The notes: generated by a model from the letters alone, not told the origin. A DNA stretch of 64,000 bases from Billgrantia ethanolica (GCF_021404305.1 NZ_JABFTX010000001.1:1736001-1800000); one strand, 5' to 3'. Counted from the stretch's first letter, positions 1 through 9,311 are shown. Numbers and translations: made by a program.

Positions 1-1
1 C

Positions 2-1225
2 AGCCTGGTCGCCTGGCTGCTGCTTCCCGACGTCTTGCGCCCAATCCTCGACTGGGGCGCGAACTTCCTGCCCTGGGTGAACCCGGAAGCCAGTACACCG
101 GTGCTGGCACTCATTGCCGCCATCGCCGTGCTGGTCATCGCCTGTCCCTGCGCGCTGGGTCTGGCAACGCCGACGGCCCTGATGGTCGGCTCCGGCATCG
201 GCGCCGAGCGCGGCATCCTGATCCGTTCCGGCGAGGCGATCCAGACCTTCAAGGACATCAAGGTCATGGTGCTCGACAAGACCGGCACCATCACCCGCGG
301 CGAGCCGAAGCTCACTGAGGTGGTCACGGCGGAAGGAGTCGAAGAGAAAGAGCTGCTGAGACTGGCGGCAAGCGTCGAGAACGCCTCGGAGCACCCCATC
401 GCTCGCGCCATCGTCGACGGCTCCGTCGAGCGCGGCATCAAGCCCGGCGAGGTCAGCGAGTTTCGCTCCACTGGCGCCCGCGGCGTCTCCGGCAGAGTCG
501 AAGACAAGCAGGTGTTGATCGGCAACCGCCGGCTGCTCGAGGAGGAGGGCATCACAGGGCTGGAAGCGCTGGACGCGGCCATGCATGAGCTCGAAGGCAA
601 GGGGCGTACCGCCGTCATCGTCGCCGCCGAGGGCCGTGTCCGAGGTGTCCTGGCAGTCGCCGATACGCTCAAGGGCGAGTCAGTCGAGGCCATTCGCGGG
701 ATGCACGCGCTCGGCCTGCACGTGGTAATGATCACCGGCGACAACGAGCGCGCCGCCCGGGCGGTGGCCGCCGAGGTCGGCATCGACGAGGTCCAGGCCG
801 GCGTGCTGCCCGAAGGCAAGGTCGAGGCCATTCGCAAGCTGCAGGAGAAGCACGGCCCCCACGTGGCCATGGTGGGTGACGGTATCAACGATGCCGCCGC
901 CCTCAAGCAGGCCAACGTCGGTATCGCCATCGGCGCCGGCGCCGACGTGGCCATCGAGGCCGCCGACGTGACCCTGGTACGCGGCGAGCTCACCGGCGTG
1001 GTTGAGGCGATGCATCTCAGTCGCGCCACCTTCAGCAAGATCGTGCAGAACCTGCTGTGGGCCAGCGGCTATAACGTGGCAGCGATTCCCATGGCCGCCG
1101 CCGGTCTGCTGCACCCGATGATCGGCGTCATCGCCATGACCGCCAGCTCGCTGTCGGTGATCGGCAATTCGCTGCTGCTCAAGCGCCGTTATGCCCGCCT
1201 ACAACCCCGAGGAGATGCCTCATGA
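2..1225 (+). CDS. copA: Copper-translocating P1B-type ATPase, C-terminal part (5' end off window)
   Basis: The reading frame is open from the first bases of the window, so the N-terminal metal-binding domains and first membrane helices lie outside. What remains (about 407 residues) holds the membrane metal site CPC within ACPCALGLATPTA, the phosphorylation motif DKTGT, the P1B-specific SEHP histidine-proline pair, the MITGDN motif, and the hinge GDGINDAAA, followed by the two last transmembrane helices. The CPC motif in P1B-1 ATPases marks Cu(I) export from cytoplasm to periplasm. The next gene starts inside its stop codon (ATGA), indicating translational coupling. Neighbouring His- and Cys-rich proteins support copper rather than another metal; silver is the main alternative. 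Confidence 0.93.
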   Translation, partial: SLVAWLLLPDVLRPILDWGANFLPWVNPEASTPVLALIAAIAVLVIACPCALGLATPTALMVGSGIGAERGILIRSGEAIQTFKDIKVMVLDKTGTITRGEPKLTEVVTAEGVEEKELLRLAASVENASEHPIARAIVDGSVERGIKPGEVSEFRSTGARGVSGRVEDKQVLIGNRRLLEEEGITGLEALDAAMHELEGKGRTAVIVAAEGRVRGVLAVADTLKGESVEAIRGMHALGLHVVMITGDNERAARAVAAEVGIDEVQAGVLPEGKVEAIRKLQEKHGPHVAMVGDGINDAAALKQANVGIAIGAGADVAIEAADVTLVRGELTGVVEAMHLSRATFSKIVQNLLWASGYNVAAIPMAAAGLLHPMIGVIAMTASSLSVIGNSLLLKRRYARLQPRGDAS

Positions 1226-1485
1226 ACGCCCTTCCCGACCCCCGGCCGCAGGAATCCCATCAGGACCGCGGCTCGACGGATGAATCCCGAGGCTCGTCTT
1301 CAGGCGGTTTGCACGCCTGGCTGATGCCCCTCTGCCTGATCCTGATGGGCGGCGCCTTCGTCCTGGTCATGTGGCGCGGACAAACCGCTGGCGGCGCCTG
1401 GCTGCTGCTGCCCATGCTGCTATGCCTGGGCATGCACTTCCTGATGCACCGTCATGGCCATGGCCATCGGCATCGCGATAAGTGA
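1222..1485 (+). CDS. Small two-helix membrane protein with His-rich tail (DUF2933-like)
   Basis: An 87-residue protein overlapping the copper ATPase by four bases (ATGA). It has a polar Ser/Asp-rich N-terminus, two hydrophobic segments (about residues 30-50 and 57-75) and a C-terminal tail HRHGHGHRHRDK that could bind Cu or another soft metal. Proteins of this shape are often found directly after CopA-type ATPases in proteobacteria. A role as an accessory metal-binding membrane protein is inferred from position and histidines. A perfect 11-bp inverted repeat follows the stop. Confidence 0.75.
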   Translation: MNALPDPRPQESHQDRGSTDESRGSSSGGLHAWLMPLCLILMGGAFVLVMWRGQTAGGAWLLLPMLLCLGMHFLMHRHGHGHRHRDK

Positions 1486-1492
1486 CGGTGAT

Positions 1493-1522
1493 GAGTTGCG
1501 CTGGGTCAATGCAGCGCAACTC
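1493..1522 (+). terminator. Stem-loop after the copper ATPase pair
   Basis: Eleven-base-pair perfect inverted repeat (1493-1503 with 1512-1522, 8-nt loop) starting a few bases after the stop at 1485. There is no long T run, so it may be a weak terminator or an mRNA 3'-end stabiliser. Confidence 0.45.
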
Positions 1523-1563
1523 GTCTCGCCTTAGGATGAGACCAAGCACCGTGAGGCAACACC

Positions 1564-1875
1564 ATGACGCGATTCGCCCCTTCTAACCTGCAACATCGAC
1601 GCATCCTGCGCTTGCTGGCGCTGCTGCTCGCGTTGCTGGTGGCGATGAGCAGCCTCACGACGCACGCCGCCATACAGGCCGACTCGGTCGACTGCATCGC
1701 CGTCGAACAGCTTCATGAAGCAAACGACAGCGAAGAACACAACTGCGGCACCTGCACCGCAGTTATACCCCGCACGCGGCTGGCTCTCACCGGGCCCGCC
1801 GAGCAAACGGCCACGCCCGACGCGGCCTTCATGCCCCACTCCTCGTTGCCCCCGCAGCGCCCTCCTAGAGCCTGA
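1564..1875 (+). CDS. Small exported Cys/His protein (DUF2946-like)
   Basis: A 103-residue protein with an N-terminal hydrophobic segment (about residues 16-32) ending near THAA that looks like a signal peptide or anchor. The mature part carries a DC...HNCGTC cluster, consistent with the small DUF2946/CopL-type proteins often found in copper loci. It lies between the CopA operon and the beta-propeller gene. Function is unknown; metal binding in the periplasm is inferred from the Cys/His cluster and context. The C-terminus is proline-rich and low in complexity. Confidence 0.55.
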   Translation: MTRFAPSNLQHRRILRLLALLLALLVAMSSLTTHAAIQADSVDCIAVEQLHEANDSEEHNCGTCTAVIPRTRLALTGPAEQTATPDAAFMPHSSLPPQRPPRA

Positions 1876-1944
1876 TCGACATCGGCGGCCTCGCCGCCTG
1901 GCCATTCCGAGCCGTACACGATTTCGTAGATCAGGAGTTTCATC

Positions 1945-3054
1945 ATGACCCTTTTTCGCAAAGGCACCCTTGCTCCTCGCCCCGTCACCGCTGCCATTTC
2001 CCACACACACCTGGCCACGCGGTTCCACCCTGCCTTCGGCTGGCTGCTCGCAGTCGGTCTGACGCTTGCCAGCACCGTCAGCCTGGCCGGTCAGATGCCT
2101 CACGGCCAGGTGTTCACCGCCAACGAGCATGGCGCCTCGCTGACTCATATCCAACTGGACGAAGGCACCACGACCACACATGACATCGCCATTGCACCGC
2201 ACAACGTTCAGGTCAGCGCCGACGGACGCTACCTGATGGCCGTCGGGGAGCGCGCCGGACACGCTCATGGCGGCGACGGTCACACACATGCCCATGGCGA
2301 CGAGCCAGGCAAGCTGAAGGTGTTCGATGCCCTCGACTTCGATGGCACACCGCTCGCCGTCATTCCGGTGGGCAGCCACCCGGCACACGTGGTGAGCGAT
2401 CAGAGCGGTCAGTTCGCCTTCGTGACCAATGCCGGCGATGCCAGCGTGTCGGTGATCGATCTGACCGCCCGGGAAGTGGTCGCCACCATCGCCACCGGAG
2501 AGTACCCCCACGGCCTGCGTCTGAGCCCCGACGGGAGCGAACTCTACGTGGCCAACGTGATGGATGGCAGCGTCTCGGTGATCGACGTGGCAGCCCGCGA
2601 GGAAGTAGCGCGCATCCCCGTGGGGGCAACCCCCGTACAGGTGGGCTTTACCGCCGACGGCGCCCAGCTCTACGTCTCGCTGCGTGACGAGAACCGAGTG
2701 GCGGTGATCGACACCACCACGCGGGAAGTCACCGCCACGGTCGAGGTCAATCGGCTGCCGATCCAGGTCTACGGCACTCCAGACAGCCGGCTCATGCTGG
2801 TGGCCAATGAAGGCACGAGCGAGGAGCCCGACAATCGCGTCTCGGTCATCGACACCCGCACCCAGCAGGTCGTTGCCACCCATGAGGTCGGTGCCGGTGC
2901 CCACGGCATCAGCATCGACGCCAACGGCCGCTTCGCCTTCGTCACCAGCTTGTTCGACGACTCGCTGGCAATCATCGACCTGACAAGCGGCGACATCGTC
3001 GCCACTCATGCCACCGGGCAGGGTCCGAACGGCGTGACCTGGCTGGCCAACTGA
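1945..3054 (+). CDS. YncE-like periplasmic beta-propeller protein with His-rich loop
   Basis: A 369-residue exported protein; an AGGAG sits 7 nt before the ATG. After a long n-region, a hydrophobic stretch ending SLAG (about residue 49) looks like a signal peptide. The rest consists of YVTN/NHL-type repeats such as VSVIDLTAREVVATI, recurring about every 40 residues, which build a beta-propeller. Between early blades is an insertion rich in His and Gly (GHAHGGDGHTHAHGDE, near residues 106-121), which is unusual for YncE-type proteins and suggests metal binding. The copper context makes a periplasmic Cu-binding or copper-stress role plausible, but this is inference. Confidence 0.75.
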   Translation: MTLFRKGTLAPRPVTAAISHTHLATRFHPAFGWLLAVGLTLASTVSLAGQMPHGQVFTANEHGASLTHIQLDEGTTTTHDIAIAPHNVQVSADGRYLMAVGERAGHAHGGDGHTHAHGDEPGKLKVFDALDFDGTPLAVIPVGSHPAHVVSDQSGQFAFVTNAGDASVSVIDLTAREVVATIATGEYPHGLRLSPDGSELYVANVMDGSVSVIDVAAREEVARIPVGATPVQVGFTADGAQLYVSLRDENRVAVIDTTTREVTATVEVNRLPIQVYGTPDSRLMLVANEGTSEEPDNRVSVIDTRTQQVVATHEVGAGAHGISIDANGRFAFVTSLFDDSLAIIDLTSGDIVATHATGQGPNGVTWLAN

Positions 3055-3068
3055 TAAGGAGCGCCACC

Positions 3069-3221
3069 ATGATGACCAACTGCCTCGCCCTGATGGGCCA
3101 CATGAGCTGGCTGGGGTGGCTGATGCCGCTGGCCTTCCTCGCTCTGCTGGGTCTCGGCATTGCCGCCCTGCTCAAGTACCTGTTCACCTCGTCCAAGCCC
3201 ACCACGGGAGCAAGCTCATGA
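3069..3221 (+). CDS. 50-residue Met-rich single-helix membrane peptide
   Basis: A short gene with a strong ribosome-binding site (AAGGAG, 7 nt before the ATG at 3069), beginning 14 bases after the propeller gene and overlapping the next start by four bases (ATGA at 3218-3221). The peptide has one membrane helix (about residues 15-40, LMPLAFLALLGLGIAALL) and several Met plus Cys and His near its N-terminus, compatible with copper interaction. No family is recognised. Position inside the operon and the tight overlaps on the 3' side are the best evidence that it is real. Confidence 0.65.
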   Translation: MMTNCLALMGHMSWLGWLMPLAFLALLGLGIAALLKYLFTSSKPTTGASS

Positions 3222-3661
3222 ACCGTCGTACCCCATCCCTCCTGCTTTCCGCCAGCCTGCTGCTGGGCGCCGTCGGCGCCGCACACGCCGCACTGCCCGC
3301 TGAAGCAACCCTCTACATGAACCCCGAGTGCGGCTGCTGTCACGAATATGACCGCCAACTGGAAGAGAAAGGCGTCTCGGTCACCATCATCGACGACGTG
3401 GAAGTCGGCAAGATCAAGCAGCAGGTCGGCCTGCCCTTCGGCCTGGGCTCCTGCCACACCACGCTGATGGGTGACTACGCCATCGAGGGCCACGTGCCCT
3501 TCGAAGCCGTGGAGCGACTGTTCCAGGAGCGCCCGAGGATCGGCGGCATAGGACTGGCCGGCATGCCCATCGGCACCCCCGGCATGCCCGGACCCAAGCG
3601 CGGCGACTGGGACGTCTACCAGTTCACCGATCAGGAGCCGATGCCGTTCATGACGCTGTAA
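3218..3661 (+). CDS. DUF411 metal-binding periplasmic protein
   Basis: A 147-residue protein beginning MNRRTPSLLLSASLLLG with a signal peptide cleaved near AHA. The mature part carries the DUF411 hallmark ECGCCHEYDRQL, a CxCC-H site, then a thioredoxin-like stretch with LGSCHTT. DUF411 proteins are associated with copper and other metal resistance loci and are thought to be periplasmic metal-binding proteins. The start at 3218 is chosen over an in-frame upstream codon at 3116 because it opens with the signal peptide and overlaps the previous stop by ATGA. It closes the copper cluster. Confidence 0.85.
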   Translation: MNRRTPSLLLSASLLLGAVGAAHAALPAEATLYMNPECGCCHEYDRQLEEKGVSVTIIDDVEVGKIKQQVGLPFGLGSCHTTLMGDYAIEGHVPFEAVERLFQERPRIGGIGLAGMPIGTPGMPGPKRGDWDVYQFTDQEPMPFMTL

Positions 3662-3669
3662 AGCTGACG

Positions 3670-3693
3670 GGCGCCGGCACGTCCGGCGCCTTC
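3670..3693. terminator. Terminator-like hairpin between convergent DUF411 gene and trkA
   Basis: An 8-bp GC-only inverted repeat (3670-3677 with 3683-3690, 5-nt loop) followed by TTCCTCC, between the stops of two convergent genes. Only a weak pyrimidine tract follows. Confidence 0.5.
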
Positions 3694-3704
3694 CTCCAAG
3701 CCGA

Positions 3705-5078
3705 TCAGAAGAACGTCAGCCCGACCTGGAACAGCCGCTCGACATCGCGGATGCGGCGCTTGTCGATCACGAACAGGATCAGGTGGTCGCCGGACTCCAC
3801 CACCACGTCGTCATGAGCGATCAGCACCTCCTTGCCGCGCACGATGGCGCCGATGGTGGTGCCGCGAGGCAGGTCGATCTCGCCGATGGCACGACCCACC
3901 ACCTTGGACGACTGGGTGTCGCCGTGGGCGATGGCCTCGATGGCTTCGGCGGCGCCGCGGCGCAGCGAGTGCACGTTGACGATGTCGCCGCGGCGCACGT
4001 GGGTCAGCAGGCTGCCGATGGTGGCCTGCTGCGGCGAGATGGCGATGTCGATCTCGCCGCCCTGCACCAGGTCGACGTAGGCGGCGTTGTTGATCAGCGT
4101 CAGCACCTTCTTGGCGCCCATGCGCTTGGCCAGCATCGACGACATGATGTTGACCTCGTCGTCGTTGGTCAGCGCACAGAAGATGTCGCACTCCTCGATG
4201 TTCTCCTCTTCCAGCAGGCGCTTGTTGGTGGCGCTGCCGTGCAGTACCACGGTGCGGTTGAGGCGTTCGGAGAGTACCGTGCAGCGCTCCAGGCCGTGTT
4301 CGATGATCTTGACCTGGTGGCTGTGCTCGAGGTGCTCGGCGAGACGCTCGCCGATGTTGCCACCACCGGCGATCACCACCCGGCGGAAGTCGCGGTCGAC
4401 CCGGCGAAGCTCGCTCATCACCGCGCGGATGTCGCGCCGGGCGGCGATGAAGAAGACCTCGTCGTCGGCCTCGATCACGGTGTCGCCGCGGGGGATGATT
4501 GGCCGGTTGCGGCGGTAGATGGCCGCCACCCGGGTGTCGACGCTGGGCATGTGGCGGCGCAGGAAGCCGAGGTCCTGACCCACCAGCGGGCCGCCGTAGT
4601 AGGCCTTGACCGCCACCAGCTGTACCAGGCCGCCGGCGAACTCCAGCACCTGCAGGGCGCCGGGGTGTTCGATCAAACGCCGAATGTGGTCGGTGACCAC
4701 CTGCTCGGGACTGATCAGCACGTCGATGGGTACCGCCTCGTGGGCGAACAGCCCCTTGCGGGTCAGGTAGGCGGTGGCGCGCACCCGGGCGATCTTGGTG
4801 GGGGTGCGAAACAGGGTGTGGGCGACCTGGCAGGCGATCATGTTGACTTCGTCCTGGCTGGTCACCGCGATCAGCATGTCGGCGTCTTCGCAGCCGGCCT
4901 GACGCAGCACCACCGGGTAGGAGCCGGGGCCGGTCACGGTGCGGATGTCGAGCCGGGTGTGCAGCTCGCGCAGCCGTTCGCCGTCGGTGTCCACCACCGT
5001 GATGTCGTTCTCCTCGCGGGCCAGGTGCTCGGCCAGCGTGCCGCCGACCTGGCCGGCCCCCAGGATGATGATCTTCAT
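3705..5078 (-). CDS. trkA: Trk potassium uptake regulatory subunit TrkA
   Basis: A 457-residue protein with the classical duplicated RCK layout: an N-terminal Rossmann motif [13 protein letters not shown], a first TrkA-C domain, a second Rossmann motif [14 protein letters not shown] near residue 235, and a second TrkA-C domain. It binds NAD(H) on the cytoplasmic face of TrkH/TrkI channels and is required for their gating. The start at 5078 (MKIIILGAG) is preferred to an upstream codon at 5105 because the Rossmann strand normally begins at residue 2. It is the last gene of the trkH-kinase-regulator-trkA operon, 23 bases after the regulator. Confidence 0.93.
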   Translation of the reverse strand: MKIIILGAGQVGGTLAEHLAREENDITVVDTDGERLRELHTRLDIRTVTGPGSYPVVLRQAGCEDADMLIAVTSQDEVNMIACQVAHTLFRTPTKIARVRATAYLTRKGLFAHEAVPIDVLISPEQVVTDHIRRLIEHPGALQVLEFAGGLVQLVAVKAYYGGPLVGQDLGFLRRHMPSVDTRVAAIYRRNRPIIPRGDTVIEADDEVFFIAARRDIRAVMSELRRVDRDFRRVVIAGGGNIGERLAEHLEHSHQVKIIEHGLERCTVLSERLNRTVVLHGSATNKRLLEEENIEECDIFCALTNDDEVNIMSSMLAKRMGAKKVLTLINNAAYVDLVQGGEIDIAISPQQATIGSLLTHVRRGDIVNVHSLRRGAAEAIEAIAHGDTQSSKVVGRAIGEIDLPRGTTIGAIVRGKEVLIAHDDVVVESGDHLILFVIDKRRIRDVERLFQVGLTFF

Positions 5079-5101
5079 CTCACAGCTCCTTGCGGCATGC
5101 C

Positions 5102-5815
5102 TCAAGACTCTTCCAGTGGATCGACCAGCAGGCGATAGCCGATGCCGGCCTCGGTCTGCAGTAACAGGGGCGCATGAGGGTCGTCACCCAGCTTGTGACG
5201 CAGCTTGCTGATGACGATGCGCAGATAGTGGGTATCGTGAGTGTGAGTGGGGCCCCAGACGTGGCGCAGCAGCTGAGTCTGGCTTACCACCCGGCCGGCA
5301 TGGCGTGCCAACTGGTCGAGCACGGCGTACTCCTTGGGGGTGAGGTGAACGGCGTTGCCCTCCAGGGTCACGCGGCGCGCCCCCAGGTCGATCTCGAGCC
5401 CCGCGCGCCCCAGGCGTAGCGTACCGAAGCCGCTCCCCGTCACGTTCTGGCGCCTCAATAGCCCACGAATCCGTGCCAGCAGTTCCTGGATGCCAAAAGG
5501 CTTGGTGACGTAGTCGTTGGCCCCCGAGTCGAGTGCACGCACCTTTTCCGCCTCCTGCTCCCGCACCGATACCACGATGACCGGTACCTGGCTCGTTCTG
5601 CGCAGCTCGTCGAGCACACGCTGTCCGTCCATGTCCGGCAGCCCGAGATCCAGCAACACCAGGTCGGGTCGCTGAGTGTCGGCAAGCTCGAGCCCTTCTC
5701 GCCCCGAGCACGCCTCGCTGACGTCGAACCCCTGGGACAGCAGGCTGATGCGCAGAAAGCGGCGAATCTGCGGCTCGTCATCGACGATGAGTATGCGCGA
5801 GCGTTCAGTCGTCAT
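5102..5815 (-). CDS. kdpE: KdpE-like response regulator
   Basis: A 237-residue OmpR/PhoB-class regulator. The receiver domain opens with [15 protein letters not shown], has the phospho-acceptor Asp in [13 protein letters not shown], a Ser/Thr-like position in [10 protein letters not shown] and the Lys in YVTKPFG. The C-terminal half is a winged helix with [20 protein letters not shown] and the recognition region [16 protein letters not shown]. It overlaps the end of the sensor gene by 11 bases. KdpE normally drives kdpFABC; here the adjacent targets are trkH and trkA, so it probably controls Trk expression in response to potassium or turgor. Confidence 0.85.
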   Translation of the reverse strand: MTTERSRILIVDDEPQIRRFLRISLLSQGFDVSEACSGREGLELADTQRPDLVLLDLGLPDMDGQRVLDELRRTSQVPVIVVSVREQEAEKVRALDSGANDYVTKPFGIQELLARIRGLLRRQNVTGSGFGTLRLGRAGLEIDLGARRVTLEGNAVHLTPKEYAVLDQLARHAGRVVSQTQLLRHVWGPTHTHDTHYLRIVISKLRHKLGDDPHAPLLLQTEAGIGYRLLVDPLEES

Positions 5816-7799
5816 CGGTGCCCGCCTCCTCGGGAATGGCCAGCGGCAGTCGCATGACGATGGCGGTGCCCCGTCCATCGGGGCCGGGCAGCGCTTCGAC
5901 GCTGCCGCCATGGGCACCCAGCATGCCACGGCAGATGGCCAAACCCAGCCCGCTGCCGTGACGCCCCCTGTCACCTTCGCCACCGGTGAAGAACATGTCG
6001 AAAACTTCCTCGCGCTGCTCCGGCGGAATGCCGGGCCCCTCGTCGGTGATGCGAATTTCCAGTCGACTGCCTGCGCCATCGAGACCGGCGAGAATTCCCA
6101 CCCGACCGTTAGCGGGGGAAAAACGTATGGCGTTGTCGATGACGTTGACCAAGGCCTGCTCGATCAGAGCGGGATGTACATAGAGCAACGGCAGCCCAGC
6201 CGCCCCGTCGCGCTCCACTTGCACGCCTTCCAGCGCCTTGCCAAGACGCCTCAGCGCCGCGGTGACGAGGTCGTCGAGCGAAACCCAGTCGCGCTCGAGC
6301 TTGAGGCCGCCATGACCGAGGCGCGTCATGTCGAGCAGGTTCTGGATATAGCGGTTGAGGCGTTCACTCTCGGCCAGGATGCCGTCGAGCAACTCACGCC
6401 GGTCGGTGCGGCTGAGCTGTGGCTCCAGTTCTCTGAGCGAGCTTGCCGAACCGATGATCGAAGCGAGCGGCGTACGCAGGTCGTGGGATACCGATGAAAG
6501 CAGCGCCGAGCGCAGGCGTTCGTTCTCTTCCGAGAGGCGGGAGGCACCCAGCTCGGCCACCAGCCGCGTACGCTCCAGAGCCATGCCGAGTTGGCGGGTC
6601 AAGGTAACGATCATCGTCTCCTGATCGGGCCCCAGGGGGCGCTCGCGCACGGCGAGTTCCAGCCCCAGGATACCCAACACCCGCTGCTGTTCGACGAGCG
6701 GAATGAAGCGCCAGCGCAGCCCCGGCTGTGTCGCCGTGCCGGCACCGCTCGGTTTGCGATGCTGCCAGCTCCATGCGGCGGCAGCTTCCTCTGCGGGGCT
6801 CAACCTGACGTTCGCCGGTAACGCATAGCGCAGTGACAGTCCGGCGCCCGCCTCATCCTCGTCGAGGAAAGCGACCGGCACCCCCAGCCAACGCTCCAGC
6901 GTCGTGACGCCCGCGTCACGCACCTGCTCCCGGTCGGTGGCAACGGAGAGCGCGCGGGAAAAAGTGAGCAGTCGATGGGTCTGTTCACGACTGCTGCGCA
7001 GCGCCATGAGACGCTGCCGCGCGCTGCCGGCGAGCTGGCCGACCACCACCGCCACCAGCAGGAAGAAGATGACGGTCAGCAGCTGCTCGCGCTCTACCAT
7101 CGCCAGAGAAAAACGCGGCCGAGTGAACAGGAAATTGAAGGCGAGGAACCCCAATACGGCGGAAATCATGGCGGCACGCGTACCCGCCAGAGCGGCGCTG
7201 GCCAGTACCGCGGCAAGAAAGATCAACGACAGGTTGGCCAGTTCCAGCCAGTATTCCAGGGCCCAGGCCATGGCCACGGCGCCGAGGAAACAGCCAGCCA
7301 CGACCCCGACCTCGCGCCAACCCAACGAACGCCAGCCAGGCACATGGCGGAACCGAGGGCGTGGCCGGGCTTCGGCGACGACCACCAGGTCGTAGGCGCC
7401 ACCATGATGCAGCAATCGCTCCGCCAGCGGTCGACGCCAGAGGCGCCACCCCGAAGGGCGTGTGCGGCCGACCATCAGCGTGGCAACACCCTGCTCCACT
7501 GCATACTCATGCAGCTCCCGGGCCCGTCCTGCTCCCTGCAGAATGCGCACCTCACCGCCCAGCCGGCTCACCAGCGCCAGGGTTTGATCCAGCGCCAGAC
7601 GCTGCCTGACGCCTGCACGACCGTTATCGACATGCACCGCCCGCCAGGCGATACCTTCGCGCTGGGCGTGACGATGCGCTGCCCGCACCAGCGCGGCATC
7701 TTCCTCGCTGCGCCCGCCCAGGGCGACCAGCAGTTGCGGCCGCACCGGGTTGGCCGGGTCGAGTGAGAGCGCTTCCTGTGGCGGTGGTGACGCTGACAT
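5805..7799 (-). CDS. kdpD: KdpD-like sensor histidine kinase lacking the N-terminal KdpD domain
   Basis: A 664-residue kinase. It begins with a Usp-like domain (about residues 20-150), then the KdpD-type four-helix membrane block DUF4118 (about residues 155-250), a GAF-like region, the H-box SSVSHDLRTPLASIIG, and ATPase boxes NVIDNAIRFS, DEGPGIPP and GSGLGLAICRG. Full-length KdpD is near 900 residues; the missing part is the N-terminal P-loop KdpD domain, and no Walker A is seen here. No kdpFABC genes lie in the window; the gene is 9 bases after trkH and overlaps its regulator. Sensing of potassium or turgor for Trk control is inferred. Confidence 0.85.
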   Translation of the reverse strand: MSASPPPQEALSLDPANPVRPQLLVALGGRSEEDAALVRAAHRHAQREGIAWRAVHVDNGRAGVRQRLALDQTLALVSRLGGEVRILQGAGRARELHEYAVEQGVATLMVGRTRPSGWRLWRRPLAERLLHHGGAYDLVVVAEARPRPRFRHVPGWRSLGWREVGVVAGCFLGAVAMAWALEYWLELANLSLIFLAAVLASAALAGTRAAMISAVLGFLAFNFLFTRPRFSLAMVEREQLLTVIFFLLVAVVVGQLAGSARQRLMALRSSREQTHRLLTFSRALSVATDREQVRDAGVTTLERWLGVPVAFLDEDEAGAGLSLRYALPANVRLSPAEEAAAAWSWQHRKPSGAGTATQPGLRWRFIPLVEQQRVLGILGLELAVRERPLGPDQETMIVTLTRQLGMALERTRLVAELGASRLSEENERLRSALLSSVSHDLRTPLASIIGSASSLRELEPQLSRTDRRELLDGILAESERLNRYIQNLLDMTRLGHGGLKLERDWVSLDDLVTAALRRLGKALEGVQVERDGAAGLPLLYVHPALIEQALVNVIDNAIRFSPANGRVGILAGLDGAGSRLEIRITDEGPGIPPEQREEVFDMFFTGGEGDRGRHGSGLGLAICRGMLGAHGGSVEALPGPDGRGTAIVMRLPLAIPEEAGTDDD

Positions 7800-7808
7800 C
7801 GTTCCCCC

Positions 7809-9311
7809 TCACTTGCGCCAGAACATCGGCGTCAGCAGTACCAGTACGGTCAGGATCTCCAGCCGTCCTAGCAGCATGCCGACGCACAGCAGCCATTTCG
7901 CCGCATCCGGCAGCGGTGCGAAATTGCCCGCCGGTCCGATGATGTCGCCCATCCCCGGGCCCACGTTGGCTACTGCGGTAGCGGCTCCCGAAAGCGCCGT
8001 GGTGAAATCCAGCCCCATCAGCGCAAGCCCCAGGGCCAAACCGGCGATGGTCAGGAAGAAGAAGAACGAGAACGCCACCACGCCCCGGGTGATGTCGTCG
8101 GTGAGCGGCTGGCCGTTGTAACGCGAGGCGAAGACGCCCTGGGAGTGGACCAGAAAACGCAGTTGGTTGCGCAGCAGGATGGTGGCCACCTGAAAGCGGA
8201 AGATCTTCATGCCGCCGCTCGTGGAGCCGCTGCAACCGCCGACGAAGGTCAGATAAAAGAACGCCACGTAGGCCAGCGGCCCCCAGGCGCTGTAGTCGTC
8301 GGAGGCATAGCCGGTGGTGGTGACCACCGAAATGACGTTGAAGGTGACATGAGTCAGCGCCTCGAACGGCGCCGTACCGTGCCAGATCCGCCACAGCGAG
8401 AGGCCCAGGATGACCAGCGCCAACAGGAACAGCAGCCCCTGCACCTGCTGGTCACGCCACAGCGCCATGCTCGAGCCGCGCAGCGTACGGATATAGAGCA
8501 CGAAAGGCAGCGCACCCGTCAGCATGAACAGCGACCCCATCCACAGCAAATGGGGCTGCTCGGCGTAGGCGCCGAACGAGGCATCGGAATTGGCGAAGCC
8601 CCCGGTGGCCAAGGACGTCATGGCATGCACCGCAGCATCCAGCAGCGTCATGCCACCCGCCCAGTAGGCCAGCATCGCGATCAAGGTAAAACCGCAATAG
8701 ATGCCCAGGGTGGCCTTGGCAATGCCACCCGTGCGCGGCATGACCTTGTCCGACCAGTCCGACGACTCGGTATGGAACAGGCGCATGCCGCCCACCTTGA
8801 GGAAGGGCAGGATGGCGATACCCATGACGATGATGCCGATACCGCCCAGCCACTGCATGATGCCCCGCCACAGCTTCAGCCCATCGGAAAGATTTTCGAT
8901 GCCGACCAGGATGGTGGAGCCGGTGGTGGTAATGGCCGATACCGACTCGAACACGGCATTGGTGAAGTTGAGCTGCGGCGCGCCCAGCACCAGCGGCAGG
9001 CTGGCAAAGCCGCTGACGCTGATCCAGCTGAAGGTGGTGACGACGAACATCTGCCAGGGCTTGAGCTCGATCCGCGTGCGAACCGTGGACAACCACACCA
9101 GCGCCACGGCCACCATCACCAACATGATCGAGAGGCCGAAGGCGCGGGCGTCGGGGTCGCGCTCGACGACCAGCACCAGCCAAGGAACGGTCATGAAGAC
9201 GGCCAGCACCGTCCACAGCACCGACATGACCTTGAGCACGGGCGACCAGCTACGCCAGTGGTACCTGAGCCTGACGCCGACCCCGTTTACACCGTATACG
9301 GCGGTACGCAT
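7809..9311 (-). CDS. trkH: Trk-type potassium channel subunit TrkH/TrkI
   Basis: A 500-residue polytopic membrane protein, close to the usual 480-500 for TrkH. The four pore-loop filters are visible in order: ITTTGSTIL, SLATGGFANSD, VVTTTGYASDD and GGCSGSTSGG, each with the selectivity glycine. It carries K+ (with Na+ or H+) into the cell together with TrkA. A GGAGG lies about 10 bases before the ATG at 9311. It is the first gene of the four-gene minus-strand operon. Halomonas strains typically own both TrkH and TrkI, and this sequence alone does not say which it is. Confidence 0.92.
   Translation of the reverse strand: MRTAVYGVNGVGVRLRYHWRSWSPVLKVMSVLWTVLAVFMTVPWLVLVVERDPDARAFGLSIMLVMVAVALVWLSTVRTRIELKPWQMFVVTTFSWISVSGFASLPLVLGAPQLNFTNAVFESVSAITTTGSTILVGIENLSDGLKLWRGIMQWLGGIGIIVMGIAILPFLKVGGMRLFHTESSDWSDKVMPRTGGIAKATLGIYCGFTLIAMLAYWAGGMTLLDAAVHAMTSLATGGFANSDASFGAYAEQPHLLWMGSLFMLTGALPFVLYIRTLRGSSMALWRDQQVQGLLFLLALVILGLSLWRIWHGTAPFEALTHVTFNVISVVTTTGYASDDYSAWGPLAYVAFFYLTFVGGCSGSTSGGMKIFRFQVATILLRNQLRFLVHSQGVFASRYNGQPLTDDITRGVVAFSFFFFLTIAGLALGLALMGLDFTTALSGAATAVANVGPGMGDIIGPAGNFAPLPDAAKWLLCVGMLLGRLEILTVLVLLTPMFWRK

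Noticed and set aside
680..1114. Long antisense open frame under the copper ATPase
   Set aside because: A shadow of the high-GC coding frame; no ribosome-binding site and no family resemblance, while the ATPase frame has full motifs.
1531..3009. 492-codon antisense frame opposite the beta-propeller gene
   Set aside because: Composition shows repetitive Gly/Val/His/Asp from the opposite frame; the plus-strand propeller has clear repeats and a good ribosome-binding site.
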